From NCBI RefSeq assembly GCF_004323595.1, contig NZ_AP019373.1, positions 248,001 through 312,000 of the forward strand: a stretch of DNA of 64,000 nt, read 5' to 3'. Within the stretch, counting starts at the first letter, position 1, and each line of letters starts with the position of its first letter. The notes beneath the pieces are model-generated. The model ran no database searches. It was not told the origin of the DNA and saw only the letters and a list, made by a program, of their open reading frames with translations. A program made the translations under genes and the position numbers. This document shows, piece after piece, positions 29,564-40,244 of the stretch. This stretch comes from Sulfuricystis thermophila (GTDB lineage Bacteria; Pseudomonadota; Gammaproteobacteria; Burkholderiales; Rhodocyclaceae).

Positions 29564-30726
29564 TTGGCTTGAACTTCCAGCTCGGCGAAGAAATCGACAT
29601 GCTGCGCGACACGGTGCGCGCCTTCGCCACCAACGAGATCGCGCCGCGTGCGGCGCAGATCGACCGTGACAACGAGTTTCCCGCCGATTTGTGGCAGAAA
29701 TTCGGCGACCTCGGTCTGCTGGGCCTGACGGTGCCGGAAGAGGATGGCGGCACGGGCATGGGTTATCTCGCCCATATCGTCGCGATGGAGGAAATCTCCC
29801 GTGCCTCGGCTGCGGTGGGTCTTTCCTACGGCGCACACTCGAACCTGTGTGTGAATCAGATTCGCAGGAACGGCACCCCGGCGCAAAAAGCCCGCTATCT
29901 GCCGAAGCTGATTTCCGGCGAGCATGTCGGCGCGCTGGCGATGTCCGAGCCGAACGCCGGCTCCGATGTCGTCTCGATGAAACTGCGGGCCGACAAAAAG
30001 GGCGACCGCTATGTGCTGAACGGCAGCAAGATGTGGATCACCAACGGCGGGGATGCCGACACGCTGGTGGTCTATGCCAAGACCGATGTCAATGCGGGCC
30101 CGAAGGGCATCACCGCCTTCATCGTCGAAAAGGGCTTCAAGGGCTTCTCGCACGGCTCGCATCTCGACAAGCTCGGCATGCGCGGCTCGAACACCTATCC
30201 CTTGTTCTTCGACGACTGCGAGGTGCCGGAGGAGAACGTGCTGGGCGGCGTGGGCAATGGCGTCAAGGTGCTGATGTCGGGCCTCGACTACGAGCGCGCG
30301 GTGCTCGCCGGCGGCCCGCTGGGGATCATGGCCGCCTGCATGGACGTGGTGCTGCCCTATCTGCACGAGCGCGAGCAGTTCGGCCAGCCGATCGGCGAAT
30401 TCCAGCTGATGCAGGGCAAGCTCGCCGACATGTACTCGACCTGGCAGGCCTGCCGGGCCTATGTGTATGCGGTCGGCCGCGCCTGCGACGCGGGCGACCA
30501 TGCGCGCTCGCTGCGCAAGGACGCCGCCGGCGCGATCCTCTATGCAGCCGAGAAGGCCACCTGGATGGCCGGCGAAGCGATCCAGGCGCTCGGTGGCAAC
30601 GGCTACATCAATGAATATCCCACCGGTAGGCTGTGGCGCGACGTGAAGCTCTACGAGATCGGCGCCGGCACATCGGAGATCCGCCGCATGCTGATCGGCC
30701 GCGAACTGTTCAACGAAACTGCGTGA
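29560..30726 (+). CDS. liuA: Isovaleryl-CoA dehydrogenase
   Basis: A 388-residue FAD acyl-CoA dehydrogenase that oxidises isovaleryl-CoA to 3-methylcrotonyl-CoA. The diagnostic placement of the catalytic glutamate is seen in [18 protein letters not shown], equivalent to Glu254 of the human enzyme. The usual C-terminal base position is glycine in [13 protein letters not shown]. Flavin and substrate loops [16 protein letters not shown] and [11 protein letters not shown] are present. ATGA overlap with the thioesterase. Confidence 0.95.
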   Translation: MIGLNFQLGEEIDMLRDTVRAFATNEIAPRAAQIDRDNEFPADLWQKFGDLGLLGLTVPEEDGGTGMGYLAHIVAMEEISRASAAVGLSYGAHSNLCVNQIRRNGTPAQKARYLPKLISGEHVGALAMSEPNAGSDVVSMKLRADKKGDRYVLNGSKMWITNGGDADTLVVYAKTDVNAGPKGITAFIVEKGFKGFSHGSHLDKLGMRGSNTYPLFFDDCEVPEENVLGGVGNGVKVLMSGLDYERAVLAGGPLGIMAACMDVVLPYLHEREQFGQPIGEFQLMQGKLADMYSTWQACRAYVYAVGRACDAGDHARSLRKDAAGAILYAAEKATWMAGEAIQALGGNGYINEYPTGRLWRDVKLYEIGAGTSEIRRMLIGRELFNETA

Positions 30727-30737
30727 AAGGAAACGAA

Positions 30738-31928
30738 ATGAGTGATGCCATCGTAATCGTGGGCGCCGCCCGCACGCCGCTGGGCGGCTTTCAGGGTGAT
30801 TTTTCCAGCCTCTCCGCCGCCAATCTCGGCGCCGTGGCCATTCGCGCCGCCCTCGAGCGTTCCGGCCTGAAAGCGGATGACGTGCAGGAAGTGCTGATGG
30901 GCTGCGTGCTGCAGGCCGGCCAAGGTCAGGCGCCGGCGCGTCAGGCGGCCCTGCAGGCGGGCCTGCCGCTCTCGGCCGGTTGCACCACGGTGCACAAGGT
31001 CTGCGGCTCGGCGATGAAGGCGACCATGCTCGCCGCCGACATCCTCAAGGCCGGCGGACAGGACGTGATCGTCGCCGGCGGCATGGAGTCGATGAGCAAC
31101 GCGCCCTACTTGTTGCCGAAGGCGCGCGCTGGCTTACGGCTCGGTCACGGCCAGATCATCGACCACATGTTCTTCGACGGCCTCGAAGACCACTACTCGG
31201 CGGAAAACAAAGGCCGCCTGATGGGCACCTTCGCCGAGGATTGCGCGGCGCACTACGGTTTCACCCGCCAGGATCAGGACGCCTTCGCGATCGCCTCGAC
31301 CCAGCGCGCCCAGCAAGCCGGCAAAGACGGCAGCTTCGATTGGGAAATCGCTCCGGTCACGGTAGCCGGCAAGAAAGGCGAGACGATCGTCAAGGCCGAT
31401 GAGCAGCCGGCCAAGGCGCAGCTCGACAAGATCCCGCTGCTCAAGCCCGCGTTCAAGAAAGACGGCACGGTCACCCCGGCCAACTCTTCGTCGATCTCCG
31501 ATGGCGCTGCGGCGCTGGTGCTGATGCGTGAAGCCGATGCGGCCAAGCGCGGCCTCACCCCCATCGCGCGTATCGTCGGCTACGCCACGCATGCGCAAGA
31601 GCCGGCATGGTTTACCACCGCGCCGGTCGGCGCGATGCGAAAGTTGTTCGAGAAAACCGGCTGGAGCGCCGAGAGCGTCGATCTCTATGAGATCAACGAA
31701 GCTTTCGCCGTCGTCACGATGGCGGCGATGAAGGAATTGAATCTGCCCCATGACAAAGTCAATGTGCATGGCGGTGCCTGCGCGCTGGGCCATCCGATCG
31801 GCGCCTCCGGCGCGCGCATCGTCGTCACCTTGATCGGGGCATTGAAGAAATACGGCAAGCGGCGCGGCGTCGCCAGCCTGTGCATCGGTGGCGGCGAAGC
31901 CACCGCGATGGCCATCGAGCTCGTCTGA
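30738..31928 (+). CDS. Acetyl-CoA C-acetyltransferase (thiolase)
   Basis: A 396-residue thiolase. The acyl-accepting Cys is in [17 protein letters not shown] (about residue 91). The other catalytic parts are NEAFAVV and [17 protein letters not shown]. In this operon it would cleave acetoacetyl-CoA to two acetyl-CoA after the HMG-CoA lyase step, or run in reverse to feed PHA synthesis with the nearby phaC. The stop abuts the GTG of the next gene. Confidence 0.92.
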   Translation: MSDAIVIVGAARTPLGGFQGDFSSLSAANLGAVAIRAALERSGLKADDVQEVLMGCVLQAGQGQAPARQAALQAGLPLSAGCTTVHKVCGSAMKATMLAADILKAGGQDVIVAGGMESMSNAPYLLPKARAGLRLGHGQIIDHMFFDGLEDHYSAENKGRLMGTFAEDCAAHYGFTRQDQDAFAIASTQRAQQAGKDGSFDWEIAPVTVAGKKGETIVKADEQPAKAQLDKIPLLKPAFKKDGTVTPANSSSISDGAAALVLMREADAAKRGLTPIARIVGYATHAQEPAWFTTAPVGAMRKLFEKTGWSAESVDLYEINEAFAVVTMAAMKELNLPHDKVNVHGGACALGHPIGASGARIVVTLIGALKKYGKRRGVASLCIGGGEATAMAIELV

Positions 31929-32843
31929 GTGTTCGCCACCTACGCGAAACTCGTCGTCACTGCGGTGATCTGGGGCGGCACCTGGGTCGCCGCGCGCGTC
32001 GCGGTGCAGGAGGTGCCGCCGCTCGGCGTCGCCGTCTGGCGCTTTCTTCTCGCCGCGGCGAGCCTGCTCGTCCTGGTACGCTGGCATCACGGCCGCTTGC
32101 CCGCGCTGGATCGCCGCGAACTGTTGTTGGTGATCGGCTTGGGCGCGACCGGTATCTTCATTTACAACCTGTTCTTCCTCTACGGCATGCAGCACATCAC
32201 CGCGGGGCGCGGCGCGCTGGTCGTCGCCACCACGCCGGTGATCACGCTGCTGGCGGCGGCGTGGCTGCTCAGGGAAGGCATGACGCGGCTCAAGGCGCTG
32301 GGCAGCGCGCTCGCCCTGCTCGGCTGCCTGACGGTGATCGGCCGCGGCGATCCCCTCACGCCCCTGCGCGGCCAGATCGGCAGCGGCGATCTGCTGATCC
32401 TCGGCTGCGCGTTGATGTGGTCGATCTACACGCTGATCGGCCGGCTCGGCACCGAGTCGCTGGCGCGACGCAATCTCGGCGCACTGGTGATGACCGCCTA
32501 CGCGAGCTGCGCCGGCTTTCTGATGCTGCTGGTCACCGCCCTGATCATCGACCCGGCGCAGTTGGTCCCGCATTACTCGTTGCCGGCCTGGAGCGCGATC
32601 GCCTTCCTCGGCCTGCTTGGCACCACGCTCGGCTTCACCTGGTTCGCGGCGGCGGTGCAAAAGATCGGTGCGCAGCGCGCCTCGATCTTCATCAACCTCG
32701 TGCCGGTGGCCGCCGTGCTGCAAGGGGCGCTCTTGCTGCACGAGCGGCTCGATCCGTCCGTGCTCGCCGGCGGCCTGCTGGTGATCGCGGGCGTGATGCT
32801 GATCCAGCGGCCGGCACGGAATGCGAAGGAGGCAGCAGCATGA
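31929..32843 (+). CDS. EamA/DMT-family transporter
   Basis: A 304-residue protein with ten predicted membrane segments in two EamA repeats ([34 protein letters not shown]). It is a 10-TM drug/metabolite exporter type with unknown substrate. It starts with GTG directly at the thiolase stop and ends in an ATGA overlap with the next gene, so it is fully embedded in the liu operon. A role in exporting an acid by-product is possible but unproved. Confidence 0.88.
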   Translation: MFATYAKLVVTAVIWGGTWVAARVAVQEVPPLGVAVWRFLLAAASLLVLVRWHHGRLPALDRRELLLVIGLGATGIFIYNLFFLYGMQHITAGRGALVVATTPVITLLAAAWLLREGMTRLKALGSALALLGCLTVIGRGDPLTPLRGQIGSGDLLILGCALMWSIYTLIGRLGTESLARRNLGALVMTAYASCAGFLMLLVTALIIDPAQLVPHYSLPAWSAIAFLGLLGTTLGFTWFAAAVQKIGAQRASIFINLVPVAAVLQGALLLHERLDPSVLAGGLLVIAGVMLIQRPARNAKEAAA

Positions 32844-33979
32844 TCCTGAACGACGACCAGACAATGATCCGCGACACGCTGCGCGCCTTCGCGCGCGAGC
32901 GGCTCGCGCCCAATGCGGCGCAGTGGGATAGGGAACACACCTTCCCGGCCGCGGCCCTGCAGGAACTCGCAGCACTCGGCTGTTGGGGCATGGTCGTGCC
33001 GGAGGAATGGGGCGGGGCCGGGCTCGATTACGTCTCGCTGGCCGTCGCTATCGAGGAAATCGCCGCCGGTGACGGTGCGACCTCGACGATCATTTCCGTG
33101 CAGAACTCGCTGGTCTGCGGCATCCTGAACCGTTACGGCAGCGAGGCGCAGAAGCAACGCTGGCTCAAAGGCGCGGCGAGCGGCGAACTGCTCGGCTGCT
33201 TCTGTCTCACCGAGCCGCATGTCGGCTCCGACGCCGCCGCGATCAGAACCCGTGCCGTGAAGGAGGGCGATCACTGGGTATTGAACGGCGTCAAGCAGTT
33301 CATCACCTCGGGCAAGCACGCGAAGATCGCCATCGTCTTCGCCGTCACCGATCCCGCGGCGGGTAGGAAAGGCATCTCCTGCTTCTGCGTGCCGACCGAC
33401 ACGCCGGGCTACACCGTCGCCCGCATCGAGGAGAAGCTCGGCCAGCATGCCTCCGACACCGCGCAGATCGTCTTCGAGGACTGTCGCATTCCCGCCGCTT
33501 GCCTGATCGGCGCCGAGGGGGAGGGCTACAAGATCGCGCTGTCGAACCTCGAAGCCGGCCGCATCGGCATCGCCGCGCAGGCGGTGGGCATGGCGCGGAG
33601 CGCCTTTGAAGCCGCAGTCGCCTACGCCAAGGAGCGCGAGGCCTTCGGCAAGCCGATCGTCGAGCATCAGGCGGTGGCGTTCCGGCTCGCCGACATGGCG
33701 ACCCGGATCGAAGTCGCGCGCCAGATGGTCTGGCATGCCGCCAGCCTGCGTGATGCCGGCTTGCCCTGCCTCAAGGAGGCGAGCATGGCGAAACTCTTCG
33801 CCTCGGAGATGGCCGAGCGGGTGTGTTCCGATGCGATCCAGATCCACGGCGGCTACGGCTATGTCGCCGACTTCCCGGTCGAACGCATCTACCGAGATGT
33901 CAGGGTCTGCCAGATCTATGAAGGCGCATCCGACATCCAGCGGCTGGTGATCGCACGGGCGGTGACAGGAGAACCTTGA
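32840..33979 (+). CDS. Acyl-CoA dehydrogenase, short/branched-chain type
   Basis: A 379-residue acyl-CoA dehydrogenase. Signature loops are [16 protein letters not shown] and [11 protein letters not shown]. Unlike liuA it keeps the canonical C-terminal catalytic glutamate in [13 protein letters not shown]. Likely substrates are isobutyryl- or 2-methylbutyryl-CoA, which would extend the operon to valine or isoleucine, but the sequence does not decide. TGATG overlap with liuB. Confidence 0.9.
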   Translation: MILNDDQTMIRDTLRAFARERLAPNAAQWDREHTFPAAALQELAALGCWGMVVPEEWGGAGLDYVSLAVAIEEIAAGDGATSTIISVQNSLVCGILNRYGSEAQKQRWLKGAASGELLGCFCLTEPHVGSDAAAIRTRAVKEGDHWVLNGVKQFITSGKHAKIAIVFAVTDPAAGRKGISCFCVPTDTPGYTVARIEEKLGQHASDTAQIVFEDCRIPAACLIGAEGEGYKIALSNLEAGRIGIAAQAVGMARSAFEAAVAYAKEREAFGKPIVEHQAVAFRLADMATRIEVARQMVWHAASLRDAGLPCLKEASMAKLFASEMAERVCSDAIQIHGGYGYVADFPVERIYRDVRVCQIYEGASDIQRLVIARAVTGEP

Positions 33980-35595
33980 TGTCCGTCATCAAATCGAAAC
34001 TCGATCCGCGCAGCGAGGAATTCAGGGCCAACGCCGCCGCACTGCAGGCGCTGGTCGACGATCTGCGCGAAAAATCGGCGCTGGTGGGACGGCACGGTGC
34101 GGGCGGTTCCGAGGAGGCGCGCGCCAAACATCTGGCGCGTGGCAAGCTCTTGGTGCGTGACCGCATCGACGGCCTGCTCGATCCGGGGGCGCCGTTTCTC
34201 GAAATCGCGCCGCTGGCTGCCTGGGGGTTGTATGACAATGAAGTGCCGGCGGCCGGCCTCGTCGCCGGCATCGGCCGTGTCTGTGGCGTCGAGTGCATGA
34301 TCGTCGCCAACGATGCGACGGTGAAGGGCGGCACTTACTATCCGCTCACCGTCAAAAAGCACCTCAGGGCGCAGGAGATCGCGCGCGAGAACCGCCTGCC
34401 GTGCATCTATCTCGTCGATTCCGGCGGCGCCTTCCTGCCGATGCAGGACGAGGTGTTTCCGGACAAGGAGCACTTCGGCCGCATCTTCTACAACCAGGCG
34501 AACATGTCGGCGCAGGGCATTCCGCAGATCGCCGTGGTGATGGGTTCCTGCACCGCGGGCGGCGCCTATGTGCCGGCGATGTCGGACGAGTCGATCATCG
34601 TCAAGAACCAGGGCACGATCTTCCTCGGCGGTCCGCCGCTGGTGAAGGCGGCCACCGGCGAAGTGGTGAGCGCCGAGGATCTCGGCGGCGGCGACGTGCA
34701 TACGCGCATCTCCGGCGTCTGCGACCATCTGGCCGAGAACGATCTGCACGCGCTGTCGATCGCGCGGCGCATCGTCGCGAATCTGAACTGGCAGAAAGCC
34801 GTGTCGCTGGAACTGGCCGCGCCGGAAGAGCCGCTGTATCCGCCCGAAGAGCTCTACGGCGTGATTCCGACCGATACCCGCAAACCCTATGACGTGCGCG
34901 AGGTGATCGCGCGACTCGTCGATGGCTCGCGCTTCGACGAATTCAAGGCCCGCTATGGCACGACGCTGGTCACCGGCTTCGCGCGCCTCTACGGCTATCC
35001 TGTCGGCATCGTCGCCAACAACGGCATCTTGTTCTCCGAATCGGCATTGAAGGGTGCGCATTTCATCGAGCTGTGTGCGCAGCGCGGCATTCCGCTCATC
35101 TTCCTACAGAACATCACCGGCTTCATGGTCGGTAGGAAATACGAGAACGGCGGTATCGCGAAAGATGGCGCGAAGATGGTCACGGCCGTGTCGACCGCGC
35201 AGGTGCCGAAATTCACCGTGATCATCGGCGGCTCCTTTGGCGCCGGCAACTACGGCATGTGCGGGCGCGCCTACGGCCCACGCCTGCTGTGGACCTGGCC
35301 GAACAGCCGCATCTCGGTGATGGGCGGCGAACAGGCGGCGAGCGTGCTGGCCACCGTCAAGCGCGACGGCATCGAAGCGAAGGGCGGCCGCTGGAGCAAG
35401 GAAGCGGAGGAAGCCTTCAAGGCGCCGATCCGCCAGCAGTATGAAACGCAGGGCCATCCCTACTATGCGACCGCGCGGCTGTGGGATGATGGCATCCTCG
35501 ATCCGCAAGAGACGCGACGTGCGTTGGGCTTGGGTATCTCGGCGGCGCTCAACGCACCGATCGAGCCGACGCGCTTCGGCGTGTTCCGCATGTAG
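33979..35595 (+). CDS. liuB: Methylcrotonyl-CoA carboxylase, carboxyltransferase (beta) subunit
   Basis: A 538-residue carboxyltransferase that moves CO2 from biotin to 3-methylcrotonyl-CoA. The acyl-CoA and carboxybiotin sites are seen in [33 protein letters not shown] and [33 protein letters not shown] is typical of MCC-beta. Repeat copy 8 lies near the N-terminus, encoding [10 protein letters not shown] in the linker before [10 protein letters not shown]. An in-frame TTG at 33976 is less likely. Confidence 0.95.
   Translation: MSVIKSKLDPRSEEFRANAAALQALVDDLREKSALVGRHGAGGSEEARAKHLARGKLLVRDRIDGLLDPGAPFLEIAPLAAWGLYDNEVPAAGLVAGIGRVCGVECMIVANDATVKGGTYYPLTVKKHLRAQEIARENRLPCIYLVDSGGAFLPMQDEVFPDKEHFGRIFYNQANMSAQGIPQIAVVMGSCTAGGAYVPAMSDESIIVKNQGTIFLGGPPLVKAATGEVVSAEDLGGGDVHTRISGVCDHLAENDLHALSIARRIVANLNWQKAVSLELAAPEEPLYPPEELYGVIPTDTRKPYDVREVIARLVDGSRFDEFKARYGTTLVTGFARLYGYPVGIVANNGILFSESALKGAHFIELCAQRGIPLIFLQNITGFMVGRKYENGGIAKDGAKMVTAVSTAQVPKFTVIIGGSFGAGNYGMCGRAYGPRLLWTWPNSRISVMGGEQAASVLATVKRDGIEAKGGRWSKEAEEAFKAPIRQQYETQGHPYYATARLWDDGILDPQETRRALGLGISAALNAPIEPTRFGVFRM
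34071..34096 (+). repeat. Interspersed 26-bp repeat, copy 8
   Basis: 2 mismatches to consensus. It lies in liuB and is read in the second frame as KSALVGRHG, in a loop that varies among homologues. Confidence 0.75.
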
Positions 35596-35606
35596 GGAGA
35601 TGACCC

Positions 35607-36392
35607 ATGTACCAGAGCATCCTCACCGAAATCGATGCCGTCGTCGGCATCGTCACGCTGAACCGGCCGGAGCGCCACAACGCCTTCGATGAGGCGATGA
35701 TCGCCGAGCTGGCCGAGGCGCTGCTGTCGATGGCCAGCGACCCGGCCGTGCGGGTGGTGGTGATTTCGAGCATCGGCAAGAGCTTCTGCGCCGGCGCCGA
35801 TCTCAACTGGATGCGCCGTGCCGCAGGTTTCGATTTCGAGCAGAACCGGCGCGATGCCGGCGAGCTCGCCGAGATGCTGCGCCGCATCGCCGAATGTCCG
35901 AAGCCGGTGATCGCGCGCGTGCAGGGTCCCGCCTATGGCGGCGGGGTGGGCGTCATCGCCGCCTGCGATCTCGCGGTGGCGACCTTCGAAGCGCGCTTCG
36001 CGCTCACCGAGGTCAAGCTCGGCCTGATCCCGGCGGTGATCGGTCCCTATGTGGTCAACGCGATCGGCGAGCGTTATGCGCGCCGCTACATGCTGACCGC
36101 GGAAGCCTTCTCGGCGGCCGAAGCCTACCGCATCGGACTGATTCACGAGATGGTCGCCGATGAGGCGGCGCTCGACGCGGCGGTCGGCGAATGGGTCGAG
36201 GCGATCCTGAAGAATGGCCCGGGCGCCTTGAGCGAGGCGAAAGCGCTGATCAGGGCGATCGCCGGCGAGCCGTTGTCGCCGACATTGATCGAGGACACCG
36301 TCGGGCGCATCGCCCGTCTGCGCGTCTCGCCCGAAGGACAGGAAGGCATCGCCGCCTTCCTCGAAAAACGCAAGCCGAATTGGATGCAATGA
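35607..36392 (+). CDS. liuC: Methylglutaconyl-CoA hydratase (enoyl-CoA hydratase family)
   Basis: A 261-residue crotonase-fold protein. The oxyanion-hole segments are GKSFCAGADLNWMRR and GPAYGGGVGVIAACDLAVA. It hydrates 3-methylglutaconyl-CoA to HMG-CoA, as placed between the carboxylase subunits. ATGA overlap with liuD. Confidence 0.92.
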   Translation: MYQSILTEIDAVVGIVTLNRPERHNAFDEAMIAELAEALLSMASDPAVRVVVISSIGKSFCAGADLNWMRRAAGFDFEQNRRDAGELAEMLRRIAECPKPVIARVQGPAYGGGVGVIAACDLAVATFEARFALTEVKLGLIPAVIGPYVVNAIGERYARRYMLTAEAFSAAEAYRIGLIHEMVADEAALDAAVGEWVEAILKNGPGALSEAKALIRAIAGEPLSPTLIEDTVGRIARLRVSPEGQEGIAAFLEKRKPNWMQ

Positions 36393-38398
36393 GCATGTTC
36401 GCGAAAATCCTGATCGCCAATCGCGGCGAGATCGCCTGCCGCATCACCAAGACGGCGCGGCGCTTGGGGCTTCGCACCGTCGCCGTGTATTCCGAGGCTG
36501 ACCAGACCGCCCGCCATGTGCGCCTGGCGGATGAGGCCCTCTGTATCGGCCCGCCGCCGGCGCGCGAGTCCTATCTCGCCATCGACAAGATCATCGCCGC
36601 GGCGAAAGCCAGCGGCGCCGAGGCGGTGCATCCTGGCTATGGCTTCCTGTCCGAGAACGAAGCCTTCGCCGAGGCGTGTGCAAAAAACGGCATCGTCTTC
36701 ATCGGCCCGCCGCCGGCGGCGATCCGGGCGATGGGGCTGAAATCCGAGAGCAAGAAGCTGATGGCTGCGGCGGGCGTGCCGCTCACGCCGGGTTATCACG
36801 GCGACGAACAGGATGCCGAGTTCCTGCGCGAACAAGCCGATGCGATTGGCTATCCGGTGCTGATCAAGGCCAGCGCCGGCGGGGGTGGCAAGGGCATGCG
36901 CGTGGTCTGGAAGCGCGAGGAATTCCTCGATGCCCTCGCCTCCTGCCAGCGCGAAGCAGCATCATCGTTCGGCGACGATCATGTGCTGATTGAGAAGTAT
37001 CTGCAGCGGCCGCGTCATATCGAGTTCCAGATTTTCGCCGACACGCACGGCAACTGCGTTCATTTGTTCGAGCGCGACTGTTCGGTGCAGCGCCGTCACC
37101 AGAAGGTGCTGGAGGAAGCGCCCGCACCGGGCATGACGCCCGAGCGGCGCGTGGCGATGGGTGCGGCTGCCATCGCTGCGGCACGTGCAGTCGGTTATGT
37201 CGGCGCCGGCACCGTCGAGTTCATCGTCGAACCCTCGGGTAGCTTCTATTTCATGGAGATGAATACGCGGCTGCAGGTCGAGCATCCGGTCACCGAGATG
37301 ATCACCGGACTCGATCTCGTCGAATGGCAGTTGCGCATCGCCGCCGGCGAGCCGTTGCCGCTTGCGCAGGAGCAGCTCGCGATCCAGGGCCATGCGCTCG
37401 AGGCGCGCATCTATGCCGAGGATGCGGACAAGGGGTTTCTGCCCTCGACCGGCCGGCTGGTGCACTTCGCCCCCCCTACCGAAACACTCAACGTGCGCGT
37501 CGATAGCGGCGTCGAGCAAGGCGATGACATCTCGCCGCATTACGACCCGATGATTTGCAAGCTGATCGTCTGGGACGAAAACCGCGAGCGGGCGATCGCC
37601 AGGATGCTGCAGGCGCTCGCCGACTTCCGCATCGTCGGCGTGACGAGCAACGTCGGCTTTCTGTCGCGGCTGGTGGCCTGTCCGGCGTTTGCCAATGCCG
37701 ATCTCGACACCGGCTTGATCGAGCGCGAGCACGACTTCCTGTTTCCGGCCGAGTCCAGCCTGCCGCCGCGAGAGGCCTGGCTCATCGCGGCGCTTGCGGA
37801 ACTGCTGCGCGACCGCAACTTCGCCCGTGCCCATGCCCAGGCCAGCGCCGATCCGCACTCGCCCTGGCATTTGCGTGACGGCTGGCGCCTCAATGGCATG
37901 GCGCGGCGCACGATCCTGCTGCGCGTCGGCAATGCCGAACGGCGCATCGTCGCCGCTTATGACGGCGAAGGATTTCTGCTCGATCTCGACGACCATGCGG
38001 TGGCGGCAGCCGGCGAGCTGCGCGACGATGGCACGCTGCGCGCCGCGCTCGACGGCCGCCGACTGACGGCGACGGTGATCGCTGCCGGCGAGAAACGCCA
38101 CGTGTTCTTCGATGGCCTGGGGTTCGTCTTCGCCGCCGTCGATCCGCTGCATCATGCCGGCGAAGGGGGGGGCGCGGAAGGCAGTCTTGCCGCACCGATG
38201 CCGGGCAAGGTGGTCGCGCACCTCGTCCAAGCCGGCGCGCGTGTCGAGAAAGGCACGCCGCTCGTCGTGCTCGAAGCGATGAAGATGGAGCACACGCTGG
38301 TTGCGCCCGCCGCCGGCATCGTCCAGGCCTTCCGCTACGCACCAGGCGAACAGGTCGCGGATGGGGCAGAATTGGTGGCCTTCGAACCCAGCCCCTGA
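36389..38398 (+). CDS. liuD: Methylcrotonyl-CoA carboxylase, biotin carboxylase (alpha) subunit
   Basis: A 669-residue protein: biotin carboxylase (about residues 4-450, KILIANRGEIACRI start, ASAGGGGKGMR ATP loop, MEMNTRLQVEHPVTE), a linker domain, and a C-terminal biotinyl domain with EAMKMEHT holding the biotinylated lysine. It carboxylates biotin with ATP and bicarbonate and works with liuB. Start ATG 36389 overlaps the liuC stop; an internal ATG at 36395 also fits. Confidence 0.95.
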   Translation: MSMFAKILIANRGEIACRITKTARRLGLRTVAVYSEADQTARHVRLADEALCIGPPPARESYLAIDKIIAAAKASGAEAVHPGYGFLSENEAFAEACAKNGIVFIGPPPAAIRAMGLKSESKKLMAAAGVPLTPGYHGDEQDAEFLREQADAIGYPVLIKASAGGGGKGMRVVWKREEFLDALASCQREAASSFGDDHVLIEKYLQRPRHIEFQIFADTHGNCVHLFERDCSVQRRHQKVLEEAPAPGMTPERRVAMGAAAIAAARAVGYVGAGTVEFIVEPSGSFYFMEMNTRLQVEHPVTEMITGLDLVEWQLRIAAGEPLPLAQEQLAIQGHALEARIYAEDADKGFLPSTGRLVHFAPPTETLNVRVDSGVEQGDDISPHYDPMICKLIVWDENRERAIARMLQALADFRIVGVTSNVGFLSRLVACPAFANADLDTGLIEREHDFLFPAESSLPPREAWLIAALAELLRDRNFARAHAQASADPHSPWHLRDGWRLNGMARRTILLRVGNAERRIVAAYDGEGFLLDLDDHAVAAAGELRDDGTLRAALDGRRLTATVIAAGEKRHVFFDGLGFVFAAVDPLHHAGEGGGAEGSLAAPMPGKVVAHLVQAGARVEKGTPLVVLEAMKMEHTLVAPAAGIVQAFRYAPGEQVADGAELVAFEPSP

Positions 38399-38406
38399 CA
38401 ACCCAC

Positions 38407-39309
38407 ATGACTTTACCCACCACCGTTCGCCTCGTCGAGGTCGGCCCGCGCGATGGCCTGCAAAACGAACCGCAGTTCGTCCCCACCGCGACCAAGATCA
38501 CGCTGATCGAACGCCTCGTCGACTGTGGTCTCGAGTGCGTCGAGGCCACCGCCTTCGTCTCGCCAAAGTGGGTGCCACAGATGGCCGATGCCGCCGAGGT
38601 GTTACGCGGCATTGCGCACCGGCCCGGCGTCTGCCATCCGGTGCTGGTGCCCAATGAAAAGGGTCTGGAAGCCGCGCTCGCCGCCGGCGCGAAGGAAATC
38701 GCCGTGTTCGCCGCCGCTTCCGAAGCCTTCTCGCAAAAGAACATCAACTGCACGATCCGCGAATCGCTCGAGCGCTTCCGCCCGGTGGTGGAACACGCCA
38801 AGGATGCCGGGATCAAGGTGCGCGGCTATGTCTCCTGTGTGCTCGGCTGTCCATATCAGGGCGAGGTCCCGCTTGCGGCGGTGACCGATGTCGCCTGGGC
38901 GCTGTTCGAGATGGGCTGCTATGAGATCTCGCTCGGCGACACCATCGGTACCGGCACGCCGGAGAAAACCAAGGCGCTGATCGAAGCGGTGGGGCGGCGC
39001 GTGCCGATCAAGAAGCTCGCCGGTCATTTCCACGACACCTATGGCATGGCGATCGCCAACATCTATGCCGCCTTGCAGAAAGGCGTGAATGTCTTCGATG
39101 CCTCGGTCGGCGGCCTCGGCGGTTGTCCTTACGCGAAGGGCGCTTCCGGCAATGTCGCCACCGAGGATGTCGTCTGGCTGCTCAAGGGGCTGGGCATCGA
39201 CTGTGGCGTCGATCTCGACCGGCTGGTCGCTACCGCGCAATGGATCTCGGCCGAACTGGGCCGCGAACCGGCCTCGAAGGTCGCCCGGGCTCTGCTCGCC
39301 CGGCAATGA
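38407..39309 (+). CDS. liuE: Hydroxymethylglutaryl-CoA lyase
   Basis: A 300-residue TIM-barrel lyase that splits HMG-CoA to acetoacetate and acetyl-CoA, the last step of leucine breakdown. Motifs are EVGPRDGLQNE, HFHDTYGMA metal ligands and the active-site cysteine loop GLGGCPYAKGASGN. ATGA overlap with the next gene. Confidence 0.95.
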   Translation: MTLPTTVRLVEVGPRDGLQNEPQFVPTATKITLIERLVDCGLECVEATAFVSPKWVPQMADAAEVLRGIAHRPGVCHPVLVPNEKGLEAALAAGAKEIAVFAAASEAFSQKNINCTIRESLERFRPVVEHAKDAGIKVRGYVSCVLGCPYQGEVPLAAVTDVAWALFEMGCYEISLGDTIGTGTPEKTKALIEAVGRRVPIKKLAGHFHDTYGMAIANIYAALQKGVNVFDASVGGLGGCPYAKGASGNVATEDVVWLLKGLGIDCGVDLDRLVATAQWISAELGREPASKVARALLARQ

Positions 39310-40223
39310 AACTGCCGCCCGCGATCCACGTCATCGAACGTGGCTGGCTCTCTTCCAACAACATCCTGCTGTTCGACGGCGATGTGGCGACGCTGATCGA
39401 CAGCGGCTACGCCGGCCATGCCGCGCAGACCGTCGAACTCGTCGAGTCGGCGCTGGCGGGACGGCACCTGCGGCGCCTGATCAACACCCATTCGCACTCC
39501 GACCACATCGGTGGCAATGCAGCGCTCAAGCGCGCATTCGGTTGCGCGATCTTCATTCCCGCCGGTATCGAGCAACACATCCGCGACTGGGACGAACACG
39601 CCCTGCTGCTCACACCGGCGGCGCAGCGCGGCGAACGTTTCGATCATGACGGTGTCGTACGTGCGGGCGACACGCTGCGCATGGGCGGAATGGACTGGCG
39701 GGCGTATGCCGCGCCGGGACACGATCGCGACGCCCTGGTGTTCCACTGTCCCGATGTGCGGCTGCTGGTTTCGGGCGATGCGCTCTGGGAGAATGGCTTC
39801 GGCATCATCTTTGGCGAGTTGCTCGGACAGCCCGGCGCGCTCGCCGACACGCGCGCGACGCTCGATTTGATCGCCGGTCTGGAAGTCGAAATCGTGATTC
39901 CCGGTCACGGCCGGCCGTTCGCTGACGTGCCCGCCGCGCTCGAGCGCGCCTATCAGCGCCTTGCCGCCTTCGAGACTGATCCCGAACGGATGGCGAAGAA
40001 TGCCCTCAAGGCCTGCTTCGTCTTCAACCTGCTCGACCTCGGCGGACTGCCGCGCGAACGGCTGGAGAGCCATCTCGCCAGCGTGCCGCTCTTCCGCGAT
40101 GTCGGTACGCGCCTGCTGGGCATGGGCAGTGCCACGCTCGCGGACTGGCTGGTGTCCGAATTGAAGCGCGGCTGCGCTCTGGTGGAGCATGACGGGATGC
40201 TGCTGCCGACGATGGCGGCGTGA
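39306..40223 (+). CDS. MBL-fold metallo-hydrolase
   Basis: A 305-residue metallo-beta-lactamase-fold hydrolase with zinc motif THSHSDHIGG (about residue 60), APGHDRDALVF, SGDALWENG and IPGHGRPF. Coupled to liuE (ATGA), so it is the last gene of the liu operon. A thioesterase or lactonase role is possible. Repeat copy 9 encodes ESALAGRHL just before the zinc motif, at the same place as copy 7 in the other MBL gene. Confidence 0.85.
   Translation: MKLPPAIHVIERGWLSSNNILLFDGDVATLIDSGYAGHAAQTVELVESALAGRHLRRLINTHSHSDHIGGNAALKRAFGCAIFIPAGIEQHIRDWDEHALLLTPAAQRGERFDHDGVVRAGDTLRMGGMDWRAYAAPGHDRDALVFHCPDVRLLVSGDALWENGFGIIFGELLGQPGALADTRATLDLIAGLEVEIVIPGHGRPFADVPAALERAYQRLAAFETDPERMAKNALKACFVFNLLDLGGLPRERLESHLASVPLFRDVGTRLLGMGSATLADWLVSELKRGCALVEHDGMLLPTMAA
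39443..39468 (+). repeat. Interspersed 26-bp repeat, copy 9
   Basis: 3 mismatches, all at the ends; 23 central bases are identical to copy 3. It lies in the MBL gene and is read as ESALAGRH. Confidence 0.75.
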
Positions 40224-40244
40224 GTCGCCGAAGGCTGCCGGCTG

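Noticed and set aside
31450-31465. AAAGACGGCACGG in the thiolase gene as another repeat copy
   Set aside because: Only the right block matches, and it encodes [11 protein letters not shown], a conserved thiolase segment.
28322-39468. Treating copies 7 and 9 as independent insertions at the same site of two MBL proteins
   Set aside because: The surrounding LxGRxLxRxIxTHxHxDH pattern is shared by MBL proteins, so part of this similarity may be protein-level; I keep them in the family but do not claim a site-specific insertion.
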